Positions 8,391 to 17,494 of a stretch of DNA of 64,000 bases are shown here, piece after piece. The translations under genes and the position numbers were made by a program. The notes below the pieces were generated by a model that was not told the origin of the DNA, made no database searches, and worked only from the letters and a program-made list of their open reading frames with translations. The first letter of the stretch is position 1; every line of letters begins with the position of its first letter. Source of the DNA: Trichothermofontia sp037445115 (GTDB lineage: Bacteria > Cyanobacteriota > Cyanobacteriia > B231); assembly GCA_037445115.1 (NCBI GenBank), contig JBBILC010000004.1, positions 15,980 through 79,979 of the forward strand. The letters are read 5' to 3'.

Positions 8391-9491
8391 TCAAACGGCA
8401 GTTAACGCTGCCATTACGGCAGCGACTGATTGGATTTCCTTGGCCCGTCCGGCATTGGTCCCAGCAAAGATCAGGCCGTTGATGACATCCCCTCGACTGG
8501 CGCGATCGAGGGCCTGGAGGATGCAGTAGGTTTCCTGGGCATCGCGCCACTTGCAACTGTGGAGGCAGTTCAGACACCCTCCCTGGGGTCGCCGTGTACC
8601 CGCGATCGCCTGCTCCGCAAAGGGATTACGCAGTGCCCGTCCGGGTAGCCCCACCGGGCTGGGGACCAGGACCACCTCATCGGGGGTGGCCTGACGATGA
8701 AATTCCTTGTAGGCCAGATCGGCATCGCATTCGTGGGTGGTAATAAAACGGGTCCCCAATTGCACCCCCCTGGCCCCTAGGGCCAGCATGGCATCCAGAT
8801 CAGGCCGATCCCAAACCCCCCCCGCCGCAATCACGGGAATGTTGGCCCCCACTTCGTCGCGCAGATAGCGGACTAGGGCGGGAATTACCTGCTCAGCACT
8901 GAGGGCTGGGTCTAGTAACTCCGACGTCTTTGCCCCCAAATGCCCCCCGGCATGGCGCGGACTTTCGACGACGATCGCATCGGGTAAGCGTTGATACTGC
9001 CGCTCCCACTTGCGGCAAATCAATTGGGCTGCCCGCACCGTAGACACGATCGGCACTAGGGCCACCTCTGGATAGCCTACCGTATATTCCGGTAACCGCA
9101 GGGGTAAGCCCGCTCCTGCAATCACTAAATTCACCCCCGCTGCCGCCGCCGTGCGGACCATCGTTTCGTGATCGCGGGTAGCCACCATTGAGTTGATGCC
9201 AATCATCCCCGTCGGGCTGAGGGTACGGGCCAAGCGTAATTCGTCAATCAGGGCCAGTCGGTTGGCCTCAAAAAACTGGGCCTGGGGTTGCTTGCCTGGT
9301 CGTTGGGAATCAAAGTAGGGAGAATTCAACCCCAACCCGGCGGTGGAAATGATGCCAATGCCACCGGCATTCGCCACTGCCGCCGCGAGATTGGCACCGG
9401 AGATCCGCACCCCCATGCCTCCCTGAACGATCGGATAACGCGCAATATGCTGACCAATGCGCAAAGGTGTGAGTCCTTTCATCAAATCCAT
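8391..9491 (-). CDS. Nitronate monooxygenase-like FMN flavoprotein
   Basis: A TIM-barrel flavoprotein (366 residues from ATG 9491; a TTG 12 codons upstream and an ATG at 9482 are alternatives). Family motifs are PIVQGGMGVRISG at the N-terminus, GGIGIISTAG, the AGGHLG phosphate or active-site segment, IPVIAAGGVWD and GVQLGTRF. These match nitronate monooxygenase / 2-nitropropane dioxygenase and related FabK-like enzymes, which oxidise alkyl nitronates using FMN and O2. The C-terminus has a cysteine cluster (GCLNCLHSCKWRDAQETYC; C-x2-C-x3-C-x9-C) that might bind metal. Its promoter contains a 16-bp palindrome identical to one in front of acsF, so it may be co-regulated with chlorophyll synthesis. 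The natural substrate is unknown. Confidence 0.82.
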   Translation of the reverse strand: MDLMKGLTPLRIGQHIARYPIVQGGMGVRISGANLAAAVANAGGIGIISTAGLGLNSPYFDSQRPGKQPQAQFFEANRLALIDELRLARTLSPTGMIGINSMVATRDHETMVRTAAAAGVNLVIAGAGLPLRLPEYTVGYPEVALVPIVSTVRAAQLICRKWERQYQRLPDAIVVESPRHAGGHLGAKTSELLDPALSAEQVIPALVRYLRDEVGANIPVIAAGGVWDRPDLDAMLALGARGVQLGTRFITTHECDADLAYKEFHRQATPDEVVLVPSPVGLPGRALRNPFAEQAIAGTRRPQGGCLNCLHSCKWRDAQETYCILQALDRASRGDVINGLIFAGTNAGRAKEIQSVAAVMAALTAV

Positions 9492-9548
9492 CCGGTAACT
9501 GAACAGCGGGAACTGCCCCCTCTGCAAAGGAGACAGTCAATTAACTTC

Positions 9549-9564
9549 ATAACTGTTTAGTTAT
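9549..9564 (-). promoter_or_regulatory. Palindromic operator (ATAACT-N4-AGTTAT), NMO-like gene
   Basis: ATAACTGTTTAGTTAT is a perfect 6-bp inverted repeat with a 4-base spacer, lying 58 bases upstream of ATG 9491. In the gene's sense a TATAAT -10 hexamer (9563-9568) overlaps its upstream edge, so a bound protein would sit near the transcription start. An identical 16-bp site stands upstream of acsF at 38097. A second palindrome, CTTAATATTTTAAG (9571-9584), lies just upstream. The spacing fits a winged-helix dimer of the MarR type; the protein itself is not in the window. Confidence 0.7.
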
Positions 9565-9689
9565 TATACTCTTAATATTTTAAGTTGATTCTTTAGGAAA
9601 GTTCGTGCAGTGGCCTAATTCAGTCACAGAACTTCAGAATGCGCTGGACAGCAGCTCAAGGAAATCTTAAGAATTGCGTGCGTTCGACG

Positions 9690-9791
9690 CCCCTCACCAC
9701 CCCATCGCCTCCCTCAGGGAGAGGGGCCTAAACCCCAGAGTTTCCAGTGCCCCCCGCGCCCAGTTTGGGAGAAGGGGCTGGGGGGTGAGGC
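9690..9791. repeat. Palindromic dispersed repeat (CCTCACCCCC type)
   Basis: An imperfect inverted repeat. The left arm begins GCCCCTCACCACCCC and contains CCTCCCTCAGGGAGAGG; the right arm reads GGGAGAAGGGGCTGGGGGGTGAGGC. This hairpin-forming pattern resembles a family of dispersed repeats seen between genes in many cyanobacteria. It lies in the leader region of obgE and may be transcribed. Confidence 0.65.
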
Positions 9792-9927
9792 AATGCCCCA
9801 TTGTTCAGACTCACAGATAGGCGACTGGTTGAGTAGAAGCCGGGGTGGAAGGGAGCGTATCCTGGGAATGGGGTCGTTTATGCCCAGGCCGTTGCGCTTG
9901 CGGGGGCAAATCGAGGGTTTAAATCCA

Positions 9928-10983
9928 ATGCAATTTATTGATCAAGCTGAAATTGAAGTCCGAGCAGGGAAAGGCGGGGATGGCATTGTGGCCTTCCGGC
10001 GCGAGAAATATGTGCCAGCGGGGGGACCTGCCGGGGGCAACGGGGGACGGGGTGGGTCCGTGTGGATCAGGGCAACCGCCCATCTGCAAACCCTCCTGGA
10101 TTTTAAGTATGCCCGCTCCTTTAAGGCTGAAGATGGCCAGCGGGGTGGCCCGAAGAATATGACCGGGGCTTCGGGGAACGATCGCTGGATTGAGGTCCCC
10201 TGCGGCACATTGATCTACGATGCGGAAACCGGTGAACTGCTGGGGGATTTGGTGCAGCCCGAACAAACCCTATGCGTTGCCCAGGGCGGGAAAGGCGGTT
10301 TGGGGAATGCCCATTTTCTCAGCAACAGCAATCGTGCGCCAGAGCGGGCACTGCCCGGTTTACCTGGCGAGATTCGCCAGGTACGGCTGGAGCTAAAGCT
10401 GCTAGCCGAGGTGGGGATTATTGGTCTACCCAACGCGGGCAAATCAACCCTAATTTCCGTTCTTTCAGCAGCCCGTCCCAAAATTGCCGACTATCCCTTT
10501 ACCACCCTGGTCCCCAATTTGGGGGTAGTGCGCAAACCCACGGGAGACGGGACGGTCTTTGCCGACATTCCAGGGTTGATCGAAGGGGCACATCTCGGCG
10601 TGGGGTTAGGCCATGAGTTTTTACGCCATGTGGAGCGTACTCGTCTGCTGCTGCACCTAGTGGATGCCACGGGACCCGACCCGATCGCGGCTTACCATAC
10701 GATTCAAGGCGAACTCCAAGCCTATGGGCGCGGGTTGGCCGATCGCCCCCAGATCGTTGTTCTGAACAAGCTAGATGCGATCGCACCGGACCAACTGACC
10801 GCCTTAGTCGAGCTGCTACAGACCGAACTGGGCCAGCCGATTCAGCAAATTTCAGCCGCCACAGGCTTAGGGTTGGAGACATTATTACAAGCCGTTTGGG
10901 AGCACCTTGATACGCCTGCGGAGACACGACACGAACACGGCATCCCCGTAGAAACAGCCCCCTGGGCAACCCCCGCCACCTAG
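9928..10983 (+). CDS. obgE: GTPase ObgE/CgtA
   Basis: A 351-residue Obg GTPase. The glycine-rich Obg domain (residues 1-157) starts MQFIDQAEIEVRAGKGGDG and has repeated GGxGG turns (GGPAGGNGGRGG). The G domain has G1 GLPNAGKST, G3 DIPGLIEGAH, G4 NKLD and a G5-like ISA. Obg acts in late 50S assembly and in (p)ppGpp-related control. I chose ATG 9928 because the family always starts with this sequence; the 45 codons upstream lie beside the dispersed repeat and look non-coding. The C-terminal OCT domain of some Obg proteins is absent, with only a short tail. Confidence 0.96.
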   Translation: MQFIDQAEIEVRAGKGGDGIVAFRREKYVPAGGPAGGNGGRGGSVWIRATAHLQTLLDFKYARSFKAEDGQRGGPKNMTGASGNDRWIEVPCGTLIYDAETGELLGDLVQPEQTLCVAQGGKGGLGNAHFLSNSNRAPERALPGLPGEIRQVRLELKLLAEVGIIGLPNAGKSTLISVLSAARPKIADYPFTTLVPNLGVVRKPTGDGTVFADIPGLIEGAHLGVGLGHEFLRHVERTRLLLHLVDATGPDPIAAYHTIQGELQAYGRGLADRPQIVVLNKLDAIAPDQLTALVELLQTELGQPIQQISAATGLGLETLLQAVWEHLDTPAETRHEHGIPVETAPWATPAT

Positions 10984-11064
10984 TCTGGGTGGACGTAGGC
11001 GTCTCGCCTGCCACCCCAACCTCCCCCCTAAACTTGCAGGTCAGATACCCCCATCACCGTCGGG

Positions 11065-11102
11065 AATCTAAAATCTAAAATCTAAAATCTAAAATCTAAA
11101 AC
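11065..11102 (+). repeat. Heptamer tandem repeat (AAAATCT)n
   Basis: About five near-perfect head-to-tail copies of AAAATCT lie between obgE and the gamma-glutamyltransferase gene. They end in AAAACTC at the latter's stop codon. They match the short tandemly repeated repetitive (STRR) class of filamentous cyanobacteria. Related units occur near 3.26 kb. Confidence 0.8.
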
Positions 11103-12671
11103 TCAATCCCAAACCAGCCCCACCCCATCGCGTCGCCGATCGCCCACAGCCGTCAGGGTGCCATCTGGCTGACAACTAATGGCATGAACTCCCCCAAAAA
11201 ACATATTGGGAGCTTGCCAGGTAAGGACCCGATCGCCCGCGTTAGCGGCCCATTGTTGGCAAGTATTGGCTCCGGGTAGGCCAGGTTCCAGGTTTAAGAC
11301 CTGCTCTTCCCAATGGAGGCGGGGACTGGTGATCGCCGTTGCCAGGGGCATTTGGAAATCGAGGACGTTAAGCAGGACTTGTAAAATGGCTGTCCGAATG
11401 CGGTTCGATCCCCCGGAGCCAAGAACTAGTTCTGGCTGGCCATCCTTGAGAACGATCGTGGGGGCCATCATGGAGGCTAGGCGTTGATTGGGTGGCCAAG
11501 TGTGGAACCCATCAGGATTCAGGTCCGCCTCCCCCAGCATATTATTGACCATGATCCCCGTCCCCGGAATCAGGAAACCGGCCCCCTCCCCATTGGATGC
11601 GGTCATACTCGCCGCGTTGCCCTCGCCATCGATGACGCTGATCTGGGTGGTACTGCCCCACTTGTTGCTCCCTGACTGGGCGGTTGCCTGGAGGGCCTGT
11701 TGGTAGGGTTGGAGAGCCGTCGGTTCAAGGAATGCAGTCAGGAGATCGGCGGTATTGAGATCACGGGGATAGCGATCGCGGCGGGCGGTATTGGTTAACT
11801 GCATCACCTGACGCAGGATGCGCAGATGGTTATCGCTACCAAAGGTCACCTGGGAAAGGTCGATCGCTTCTAAAACCTTTAGGGCAAAGCCAATGAGTAA
11901 CCCCCCCGTGCTGGGCGGGGGATTCGTCAGGATCGTGTTGCCACGATAGGTGAGGGTGATGGGCTGGCGTTCAATCACCTGATAGGCCCTCAGATCGGCC
12001 TGGGTAAGGTGTCCCCCGCCGTGTTCACAGGCGTCGATCAGCCCCCTGGCCCAATCCCCTTGATAAAGGGGACGATCGCCGTTTTTAACCACCTCAGCCA
12101 ACGTGGCCGCGAACGCTGGCATCCGCAGGATATCCCCCGGTTGCAAGGGTTGGCCCATCGGTGCATAGATCTGTTGACCCGCAGGTGTTGCCGTCAGAAT
12201 GGGCGTCAGGATTTGCAAACAATAGCTCGCGAAGGCTTGGAGCGTCACCCCCTGCTGGGCATAGGCGATCGCGGGGGCCGCCACATCCGCGAGGGGGAGG
12301 CGACCCAATTGCCGATGGATGTGCAACAACCCTTTGAGCACCCCCGGTACGGCGATGGAGCCTAACCCGATGTGGAACTGCTGGACCGCATCGCCAAAGT
12401 TCACCATCACCGGATAGAAATCCAGATCCGCCACAGGCCGTTTGCGTTGGGGGGTTTGGGTGAAGAAATCAAAGAGCAGGTTGCGACGATCCGCCGTGTG
12501 GGCTAGGAGAAAGCCCCCGCCCGCCAGGGAAATCAAGCCCGATTCCGTCACACAGGCCGCTAGGGCCGCCGCGATCGCCGCATCAAAGGCATTCCCCCCG
12601 GCCTGCAAGATTGCCAATCCCGCTTCAGCCGTCTGGGGATGTCCAGCGGCAATGGCTCCTCGTTGCTCCAT
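11103..12671 (-). CDS. ggt: Gamma-glutamyltransferase
   Basis: A 522-residue N-terminal-nucleophile hydrolase. The large-subunit part starts RGAIAAGHPQTAEAGL and carries GGNAFDAAIAAALA and SLAGGGFLL. The small subunit should begin at the threonine of STTQISVIDGEGNA, with the downstream MTASNGEGAGFLIPGTG and LGSGGSNRI segments. The enzyme cleaves the gamma-glutamyl bond of glutathione and related compounds after self-processing. No signal peptide is evident, unlike the periplasmic E. coli enzyme. ATG 12671 has a GAGGTGG about ten bases upstream; a start at 12698 is also possible. It runs divergently from the TerC gene. Confidence 0.9.
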   Translation of the reverse strand: MEQRGAIAAGHPQTAEAGLAILQAGGNAFDAAIAAALAACVTESGLISLAGGGFLLAHTADRRNLLFDFFTQTPQRKRPVADLDFYPVMVNFGDAVQQFHIGLGSIAVPGVLKGLLHIHRQLGRLPLADVAAPAIAYAQQGVTLQAFASYCLQILTPILTATPAGQQIYAPMGQPLQPGDILRMPAFAATLAEVVKNGDRPLYQGDWARGLIDACEHGGGHLTQADLRAYQVIERQPITLTYRGNTILTNPPPSTGGLLIGFALKVLEAIDLSQVTFGSDNHLRILRQVMQLTNTARRDRYPRDLNTADLLTAFLEPTALQPYQQALQATAQSGSNKWGSTTQISVIDGEGNAASMTASNGEGAGFLIPGTGIMVNNMLGEADLNPDGFHTWPPNQRLASMMAPTIVLKDGQPELVLGSGGSNRIRTAILQVLLNVLDFQMPLATAITSPRLHWEEQVLNLEPGLPGANTCQQWAANAGDRVLTWQAPNMFFGGVHAISCQPDGTLTAVGDRRRDGVGLVWD

Positions 12672-12747
12672 TGGATTCCAACCACCTCGCCAAAACAACC
12701 CACTAGCGTCGTAGGTAATAATAATTGAGACATGCCTGTTTGCTGGT

Positions 12748-12795
12748 CATCCCTGGTTAACATCCCGGTTAGCATCCCGGTTGACATCCCGCTGA
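12748..12795. repeat. Four tandem 12-bp repeats between ggt and terC
   Basis: Four head-to-tail units of 12 bp: CATCCCTGGTTA, ACATCCCGGTTA, GCATCCCGGTTG and ACATCCCGCTGA. They fill the centre of the short divergent promoter region, 77 bases from the ggt start and 31 bases before the TerC start. The exact period suggests either replication slippage or an array of protein-binding sites. Confidence 0.8.
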
Positions 12796-12826
12796 GATAT
12801 TCTATGGCTGCTGTAAGTAACCCTCC

Positions 12827-13558
12827 ATGCTAGATCATTTACTAGAGCTATCACCCAACGTTGGGGTAGATACCCTGTTACTGCTACCTGTGCTGATCGC
12901 TTTGGAAGCTGTCCTGTCAGCGGATAATGCGATCGCCCTAGCCGCCTTGGCTCAAGGACTCGAAAACCCAACTCTGCAACGTCGGGCATTGAACCTGGGC
13001 CTGGTGGTTGCCCTCATCCTGCGCATTGTTTTGATCCTGACAGCAACCTGGGTGATCGGCTACTGGCAATTTGAACTGATGGGGGCGGCCTATTTGTTGT
13101 GGTTAGTGTTTGAGTATTTCACCTCCGAGGATGGTGACGAGCAACACGCCCACCACGGTCCCCGGTTTACCAACCTGTGGCAAGCCATCCCCCTGATTGC
13201 CTTCACCGATTTAGCCTTCTCCCTGGACAGCGTGACGACGGCGATCGCCCTTTCCCAAGATCGCTGGCTGGTCATCTTAGGGGGCGTGATTGGCGTCTTG
13301 ACCCTGCGGTTTATGGCCGGGTTATTCATTCGCTGGCTGGATGAATTTGTCCATCTTGAGGATGCGGGATTTATTACGGTCGGCTTTGTGGGGGGGCGGC
13401 TCCTCTTGAAGGTGATCAATGACACTCTCGTGCCCCCCCAATGGCTGATGGTAGTGTTGATTGCCCTAGTTTTTGTCTGGGGATTTTCCCAGCGCACCCC
13501 GGCAGCGTCGGCCACCGAAAGCCATGAAGTGGGAGTGGGGAGTGGCGATCAGGGATAA
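12827..13558 (+). CDS. TerC-family integral membrane protein
   Basis: A 243-residue membrane protein of the TerC/YkoY family with about seven helices. The hallmark acidic motifs are present: LEAVLSADNAIALAAL in the first helix and FTDLAFSLDSVTTAIALS in the fourth, each with a conserved aspartate in the membrane. Family members are implicated in metal ion (especially Mn2+) export, tellurium resistance or thylakoid biogenesis in plants. I looked for a yybP-ykoY manganese riboswitch in the short leader and found none; four 12-bp repeats stand there instead. The C-terminus is a short, probably cytosolic tail. Confidence 0.85.
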   Translation: MLDHLLELSPNVGVDTLLLLPVLIALEAVLSADNAIALAALAQGLENPTLQRRALNLGLVVALILRIVLILTATWVIGYWQFELMGAAYLLWLVFEYFTSEDGDEQHAHHGPRFTNLWQAIPLIAFTDLAFSLDSVTTAIALSQDRWLVILGGVIGVLTLRFMAGLFIRWLDEFVHLEDAGFITVGFVGGRLLLKVINDTLVPPQWLMVVLIALVFVWGFSQRTPAASATESHEVGVGSGDQG

Positions 13559-13752
13559 ATCGGAATCTCACCAACAAAGCTACTGTAAAGTGATGCCTCT
13601 ACTGCACAATAGGGAGGGGTAGCGACCCGAATTATCCCCATGCCAATCAGACACGACTCCAGATATCGCTATGCGGCACATACCCGACAGGGACCGTCGC
13701 TTCTGGCCGCAGTCAGGTTCCAGTCGGGCCAAAACACCGTTAAGGGCCTTCG

Positions 13753-15252
13753 ATGCGTGGGGGCAACAGGAGAATGCAGATTGACCCCCCGGCCAGCCGT
13801 TCTAGCGCCATGATTGTTTCACCGCAGCGTAGTCAGTGCCTCCAATCAGCCCTGCGGGACCCCCAGTCCCTCTATCAACTTCTCATTGACTGTCGGCGAT
13901 CCAAGGGCACCGCGCCAGACCCCCAGTTTGTCAGTCTGTCGATCGCCATGCCCGCGATCGCGGGATTAGCCGTGCTAGAACACTTCCGGACCCGGGAACC
14001 GCTGCACTTTTTTTATGAATGTGTCAATCGGGAAACGGCGATCGTGGCCTTTGGCGCAGCCGCTACGGTCCAGGTATCGGGACCCGATCGCTTTCGGCGT
14101 GCCCAAACATTTATTGACCACTGCCTGACCCACACAGTGCACTTAGGGGAGCTACACCTGCCCTGGGCCGGTTCCCACTTCTGTTGTCGGTTTACCTTTT
14201 TTGAGGGGGAAGCCAACCCCAATCACCCCTTCCCGGCCTCAACGCTGTTTTTACCTCGGTGGCACCTGGCCCGACGGGGTTCCCAGGGGGTACTGGTTTT
14301 TAATTTGCCTCTGGGGGGGACATCCGATCTGTGGCATTTGGCCCAAGCGGTCTACCAACAGTACCAGCAACTCTGCACCTTTCCGCCTCCCTTACCCCGA
14401 TTCCAGCCCAATACGGTTTCGGTGCGTGCTGACCACAGTACCCGGTTTCGGCGATCGATTCAGACGGTACTCACAGCGATTCAATCCCAACAGTTACATA
14501 AGGCCGTATTGGCTGATTGCCTGGAGGTCCAGGCCCAGTATCCATTTCAGGTCGGTGCCTGTCTCGATCGCCTGCGAGCGGCCTATCCAGACTGCTACGT
14601 GTTCGCCACCAGTAATGGCCGAGGGGATACCTTCTTGGGGGCCAGTCCAGAGCGGCTGATCCAGATCCAGGATCGGCAATTGACCACGGATGCCTTGGCC
14701 GGATCGGCGCCGAGGGGACAAACGGCAGCGGCGGATGCCTCCCTCGCCAGTGCGCTCCTACACAGCCGTAAGGATCAGCATGAGCACCAAGTCGTGGTAA
14801 CGTTTATTGAGCAAACCCTACGGCAGTTGGGGCTGACCAGCGAGTTATCGGCTCCGACAATTTTGCAACTGTCCAATATTCAGCATTTGCACACGGCGAT
14901 TCAAGCCACCCTACCCGCAACCCTGCCGCCCTTGACGATCGTGGCGGCCTTACATCCCACCCCCGCCGTGGCCGGGGTTCCCCGCAACCTGGCCTGTGAA
15001 TACATCCGCCGCCACGAGTCGTTTGAACGCGGCTTGTATGCCGCCCCCTTAGGCTGGGTGGACTATCGCGGGAATAGTGAGTTTTGGGTCGGGATTCGCT
15101 CTGCCCTGTTGCGTCATGATCCCCCTGAGACCGCCCATCGCTATCGCGCCCAACTGTATGCCGGGGCCGGGATTGTGGTAGGGTCAGACCCGCAGAAGGA
15201 ACTGGCGGAAATTCAGTTAAAACTGCAAGGACTGTTACGGGCATTGGGTTAG
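13753..15252 (+). CDS. menF: Isochorismate synthase
   Basis: A 499-residue chorismate-utilising enzyme that isomerises chorismate to isochorismate, the first committed step to phylloquinone, the photosystem I quinone. The C-terminal catalytic half shows GASPERLIQIQ, TDALAGSAPRG, HQVVVTFIEQ, LHPTPAVAGVPR, ESFERGLYAAPLGW and YAGAGIVVGSDP, all typical. The N-terminal half (residues 1-230) is the usual less conserved scaffold. ATG 13810 (MIVSPQ) is a likely alternative start, since the first 19 residues look unstructured. It precedes menD by about 110 bp on the same strand, so the two probably form a unit. Confidence 0.93.
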   Translation: MRGGNRRMQIDPPASRSSAMIVSPQRSQCLQSALRDPQSLYQLLIDCRRSKGTAPDPQFVSLSIAMPAIAGLAVLEHFRTREPLHFFYECVNRETAIVAFGAAATVQVSGPDRFRRAQTFIDHCLTHTVHLGELHLPWAGSHFCCRFTFFEGEANPNHPFPASTLFLPRWHLARRGSQGVLVFNLPLGGTSDLWHLAQAVYQQYQQLCTFPPPLPRFQPNTVSVRADHSTRFRRSIQTVLTAIQSQQLHKAVLADCLEVQAQYPFQVGACLDRLRAAYPDCYVFATSNGRGDTFLGASPERLIQIQDRQLTTDALAGSAPRGQTAAADASLASALLHSRKDQHEHQVVVTFIEQTLRQLGLTSELSAPTILQLSNIQHLHTAIQATLPATLPPLTIVAALHPTPAVAGVPRNLACEYIRRHESFERGLYAAPLGWVDYRGNSEFWVGIRSALLRHDPPETAHRYRAQLYAGAGIVVGSDPQKELAEIQLKLQGLLRALG

Positions 15253-15361
15253 GTGTTAGGCGTTAGGAGAGAGAAAAGGGGGGGTAGGCGTTGAGGAACA
15301 GGCAAGCTGCTTGGGGAATGGTTGTGATGGGAGTTGGAATCGGGAAATCAGGAAATCGTGA

Positions 15362-17275
15362 GTGGGCTGGGTGACAGGCGACGTGGGGATTGACGATCGC
15401 AATACCAATACGGTTTGGGCTTCGGTGTTGGCGGAGACCCTGTATCGACTGGGACTGGCCACGGCGGTGGTGTGTCCGGGGTCGCGATCGGCCCCGTTGG
15501 CGATCGCCTTGGCGGCCCATCCCGGCATTGAGGCGATCCCGGTGCTGGATGAACGTTCGGCCAGTTTTTTTGCCCTGGGATTAGCACGACGATCGGGACG
15601 ACCAGCGGTTTTAGTGTGTACATCGGGGACGGCAGGGGCTAATTTCTACCCAGCGGTGATTGAGGCCCATGAAAGCCAGGTCCCGGTGCTGATCCTGACC
15701 GCCGATCGGCCCCCGGAGTTGCGCCAGTGCCATGCGGGGCAGACCATTGATCAGATCAAGCTCTACGGCAGCTATCCTAACTGGCAGGCGGAATTGGCAA
15801 CCCCGAATGTGGCCGTGGATCGGTTAGCCTACTTGCGCCAAACGCTGGTCCATGCCTGGGAACGGACCCAATGGCCGGTGGCGGGACCGGTTCACCTCAA
15901 TGTGCCACTGCGGGAACCCCTGACACCAATCGTTGATCCGGCGATCGCAGACCAGATGCAGGACTTTGAACCAGCCGTGTTTTTTGCCGGAATTCACGAT
16001 CCGGTCGCCTCTCCAGTAGACCCGGTTGCCCCCGATCGCCCCGGCACCCCCTCTTCACGTTTTGCCCTTGACCCGGCCAGCGCCAACCTGACTTCCCTAC
16101 TCACCACCGTCCAACATTGGTGGCAGTGTGTTCGCGCCGCGTCTGCCCCGGAGAATCGCGGCCTCATCATCGTCGGGTTGGCCCAACCCTATGATCCGCA
16201 GGCATACTGTCAAGCGATCGCGGCGTTGGCCACCCGATTGCAATGGCCCGTATTAGCAGAGGGATTATCCCCATTGCGGAACTTCCAGGCCCTCTGTCCC
16301 GCGTTGATCACCACCTATGATTGGCTGCTACGCGATCGCCAGTGGCGGGCGACGGTCTGCCCAGAAATTGTCTTGCAAATTGGCGAACTACCCACCAGCA
16401 AGGAACTCCGCCAGTGGCTTACCCAGGTGCAACCCCAGCGCTGGATCGTCGATGCCAGTGACCACAACTTTGACCCCCTCCACGGTCCCACCCAACACCT
16501 GCGGCTATCCCTAGAAACCTTGAGCACGCTCATCACAACCCAAATTGCTCCCGCTACTGCCTACGCCCCAACCGCCTATTGCTTGTCCTGGACCGAAGCC
16601 GAGCACCGAGCACGCACCGAAATAGATGCGACCCTAGCCGCATTATCAAACCCGTTTGAAGGCAAAGTGGCATGGTTGTTAGCCCAGACGCTCCCGATCG
16701 GGACGCCCCTCTTCATCGCCAACAGTACCCCCGTGCGCGATGTGGAATGGTTTTGGCCCCCCGGCGATCGCCAAATTCGTCCCTTTTTCAACCGAGGTGC
16801 CAACGGCATTGACGGCATTCTCTCAACCGCCTTAGGCATTGCCCATCGCCATCAACCCAGCGTCCTGTTAACCGGGGATTTAGCCCTCCTGCACGATACC
16901 AATGGGCTACTGCTAGGGAAAAAGCTGGTCGGTCATTTGACGATCGTGCTGATTAACAACAATGGCGGGGGCATTTTTGAGTCACTGTCGATCGCCCAGT
17001 TTGACCCCCCCTTCACCGAATTTTTTGCAACGCCCCAGCAGATTAACTTTGCCCAATTCTGCGCCACCTCCGGTATTGAGCATATTCGGATAACCGACTG
17101 GCAACAGTTCCAGGGCTGGTTAAATCCGCTGCCCACGACGGGGATACGGTTGCTGGAAGTGCGAAGCGATCGCCAAGCGGATGCTCACTGGCGTAAGCAA
17201 TTTTTTGCCCGCCCCCCCCATTCCCTCCCTGCGGGTCAGGCATCGTCCTGTTTCTTAGGGGGCTTCACGTCCTAA
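15362..17275 (+). CDS. menD: SEPHCHC synthase MenD
   Basis: A 637-residue thiamine-diphosphate enzyme: 2-succinyl-5-enolpyruvyl-6-hydroxy-3-cyclohexene-1-carboxylate synthase. It joins 2-oxoglutarate to isochorismate, the product of the preceding menF. The N-terminal domain has VVCPGSRSAPLAIAL and RSASFFALGLAR. The ThDP motif is GDLALLHDTNGLL with the closing INNNGGGIF near residue 540. The start is a GTG at 15362, with a second GTG three codons on; no ATG suits. Length is slightly above the roughly 580 typical, the extra residues lying in a linker near residues 215-245. Confidence 0.94.
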   Translation: MGWVTGDVGIDDRNTNTVWASVLAETLYRLGLATAVVCPGSRSAPLAIALAAHPGIEAIPVLDERSASFFALGLARRSGRPAVLVCTSGTAGANFYPAVIEAHESQVPVLILTADRPPELRQCHAGQTIDQIKLYGSYPNWQAELATPNVAVDRLAYLRQTLVHAWERTQWPVAGPVHLNVPLREPLTPIVDPAIADQMQDFEPAVFFAGIHDPVASPVDPVAPDRPGTPSSRFALDPASANLTSLLTTVQHWWQCVRAASAPENRGLIIVGLAQPYDPQAYCQAIAALATRLQWPVLAEGLSPLRNFQALCPALITTYDWLLRDRQWRATVCPEIVLQIGELPTSKELRQWLTQVQPQRWIVDASDHNFDPLHGPTQHLRLSLETLSTLITTQIAPATAYAPTAYCLSWTEAEHRARTEIDATLAALSNPFEGKVAWLLAQTLPIGTPLFIANSTPVRDVEWFWPPGDRQIRPFFNRGANGIDGILSTALGIAHRHQPSVLLTGDLALLHDTNGLLLGKKLVGHLTIVLINNNGGGIFESLSIAQFDPPFTEFFATPQQINFAQFCATSGIEHIRITDWQQFQGWLNPLPTTGIRLLEVRSDRQADAHWRKQFFARPPHSLPAGQASSCFLGGFTS

Positions 17276-17387
17276 GGGCCAGAATACTCAGCCAGCGAAT
17301 GCCCTGCGCTTGCGGGATAGAAGGGGGTTCCCGTCAGGACAGACCCACAGTGCTAAAAATCTGCTAGACAGATCCCGACCGACTGGG

Positions 17388-17414
17388 TTTACATTAGAAA
17401 TTAGAGACTATACT
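17388..17414 (+). promoter_or_regulatory. Candidate promoter of the chemosensory operon
   Basis: TTTACA (17388-17393) and TATACT (17409-17414) are separated by 15 bases, shorter than the ideal 17. They lie 81 bases before the first gene of the chemosensory operon. The leader then carries GGAAGGG just before the start codon at 17495. Confidence 0.4.
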
Positions 17415-17494
17415 AACAGGGAAGCAGCGTATCCTGCGACTGCTATGGCTTTGGTCATGGGCAATGAGCGCGGCGACTTGGAAGGGCAAGCGTA

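Noticed and set aside
12699..12826. yybP-ykoY manganese riboswitch before the TerC gene
   Set aside because: The leader is under 130 bp and is mostly 12-bp tandem repeats; none of the conserved riboswitch loops is present.
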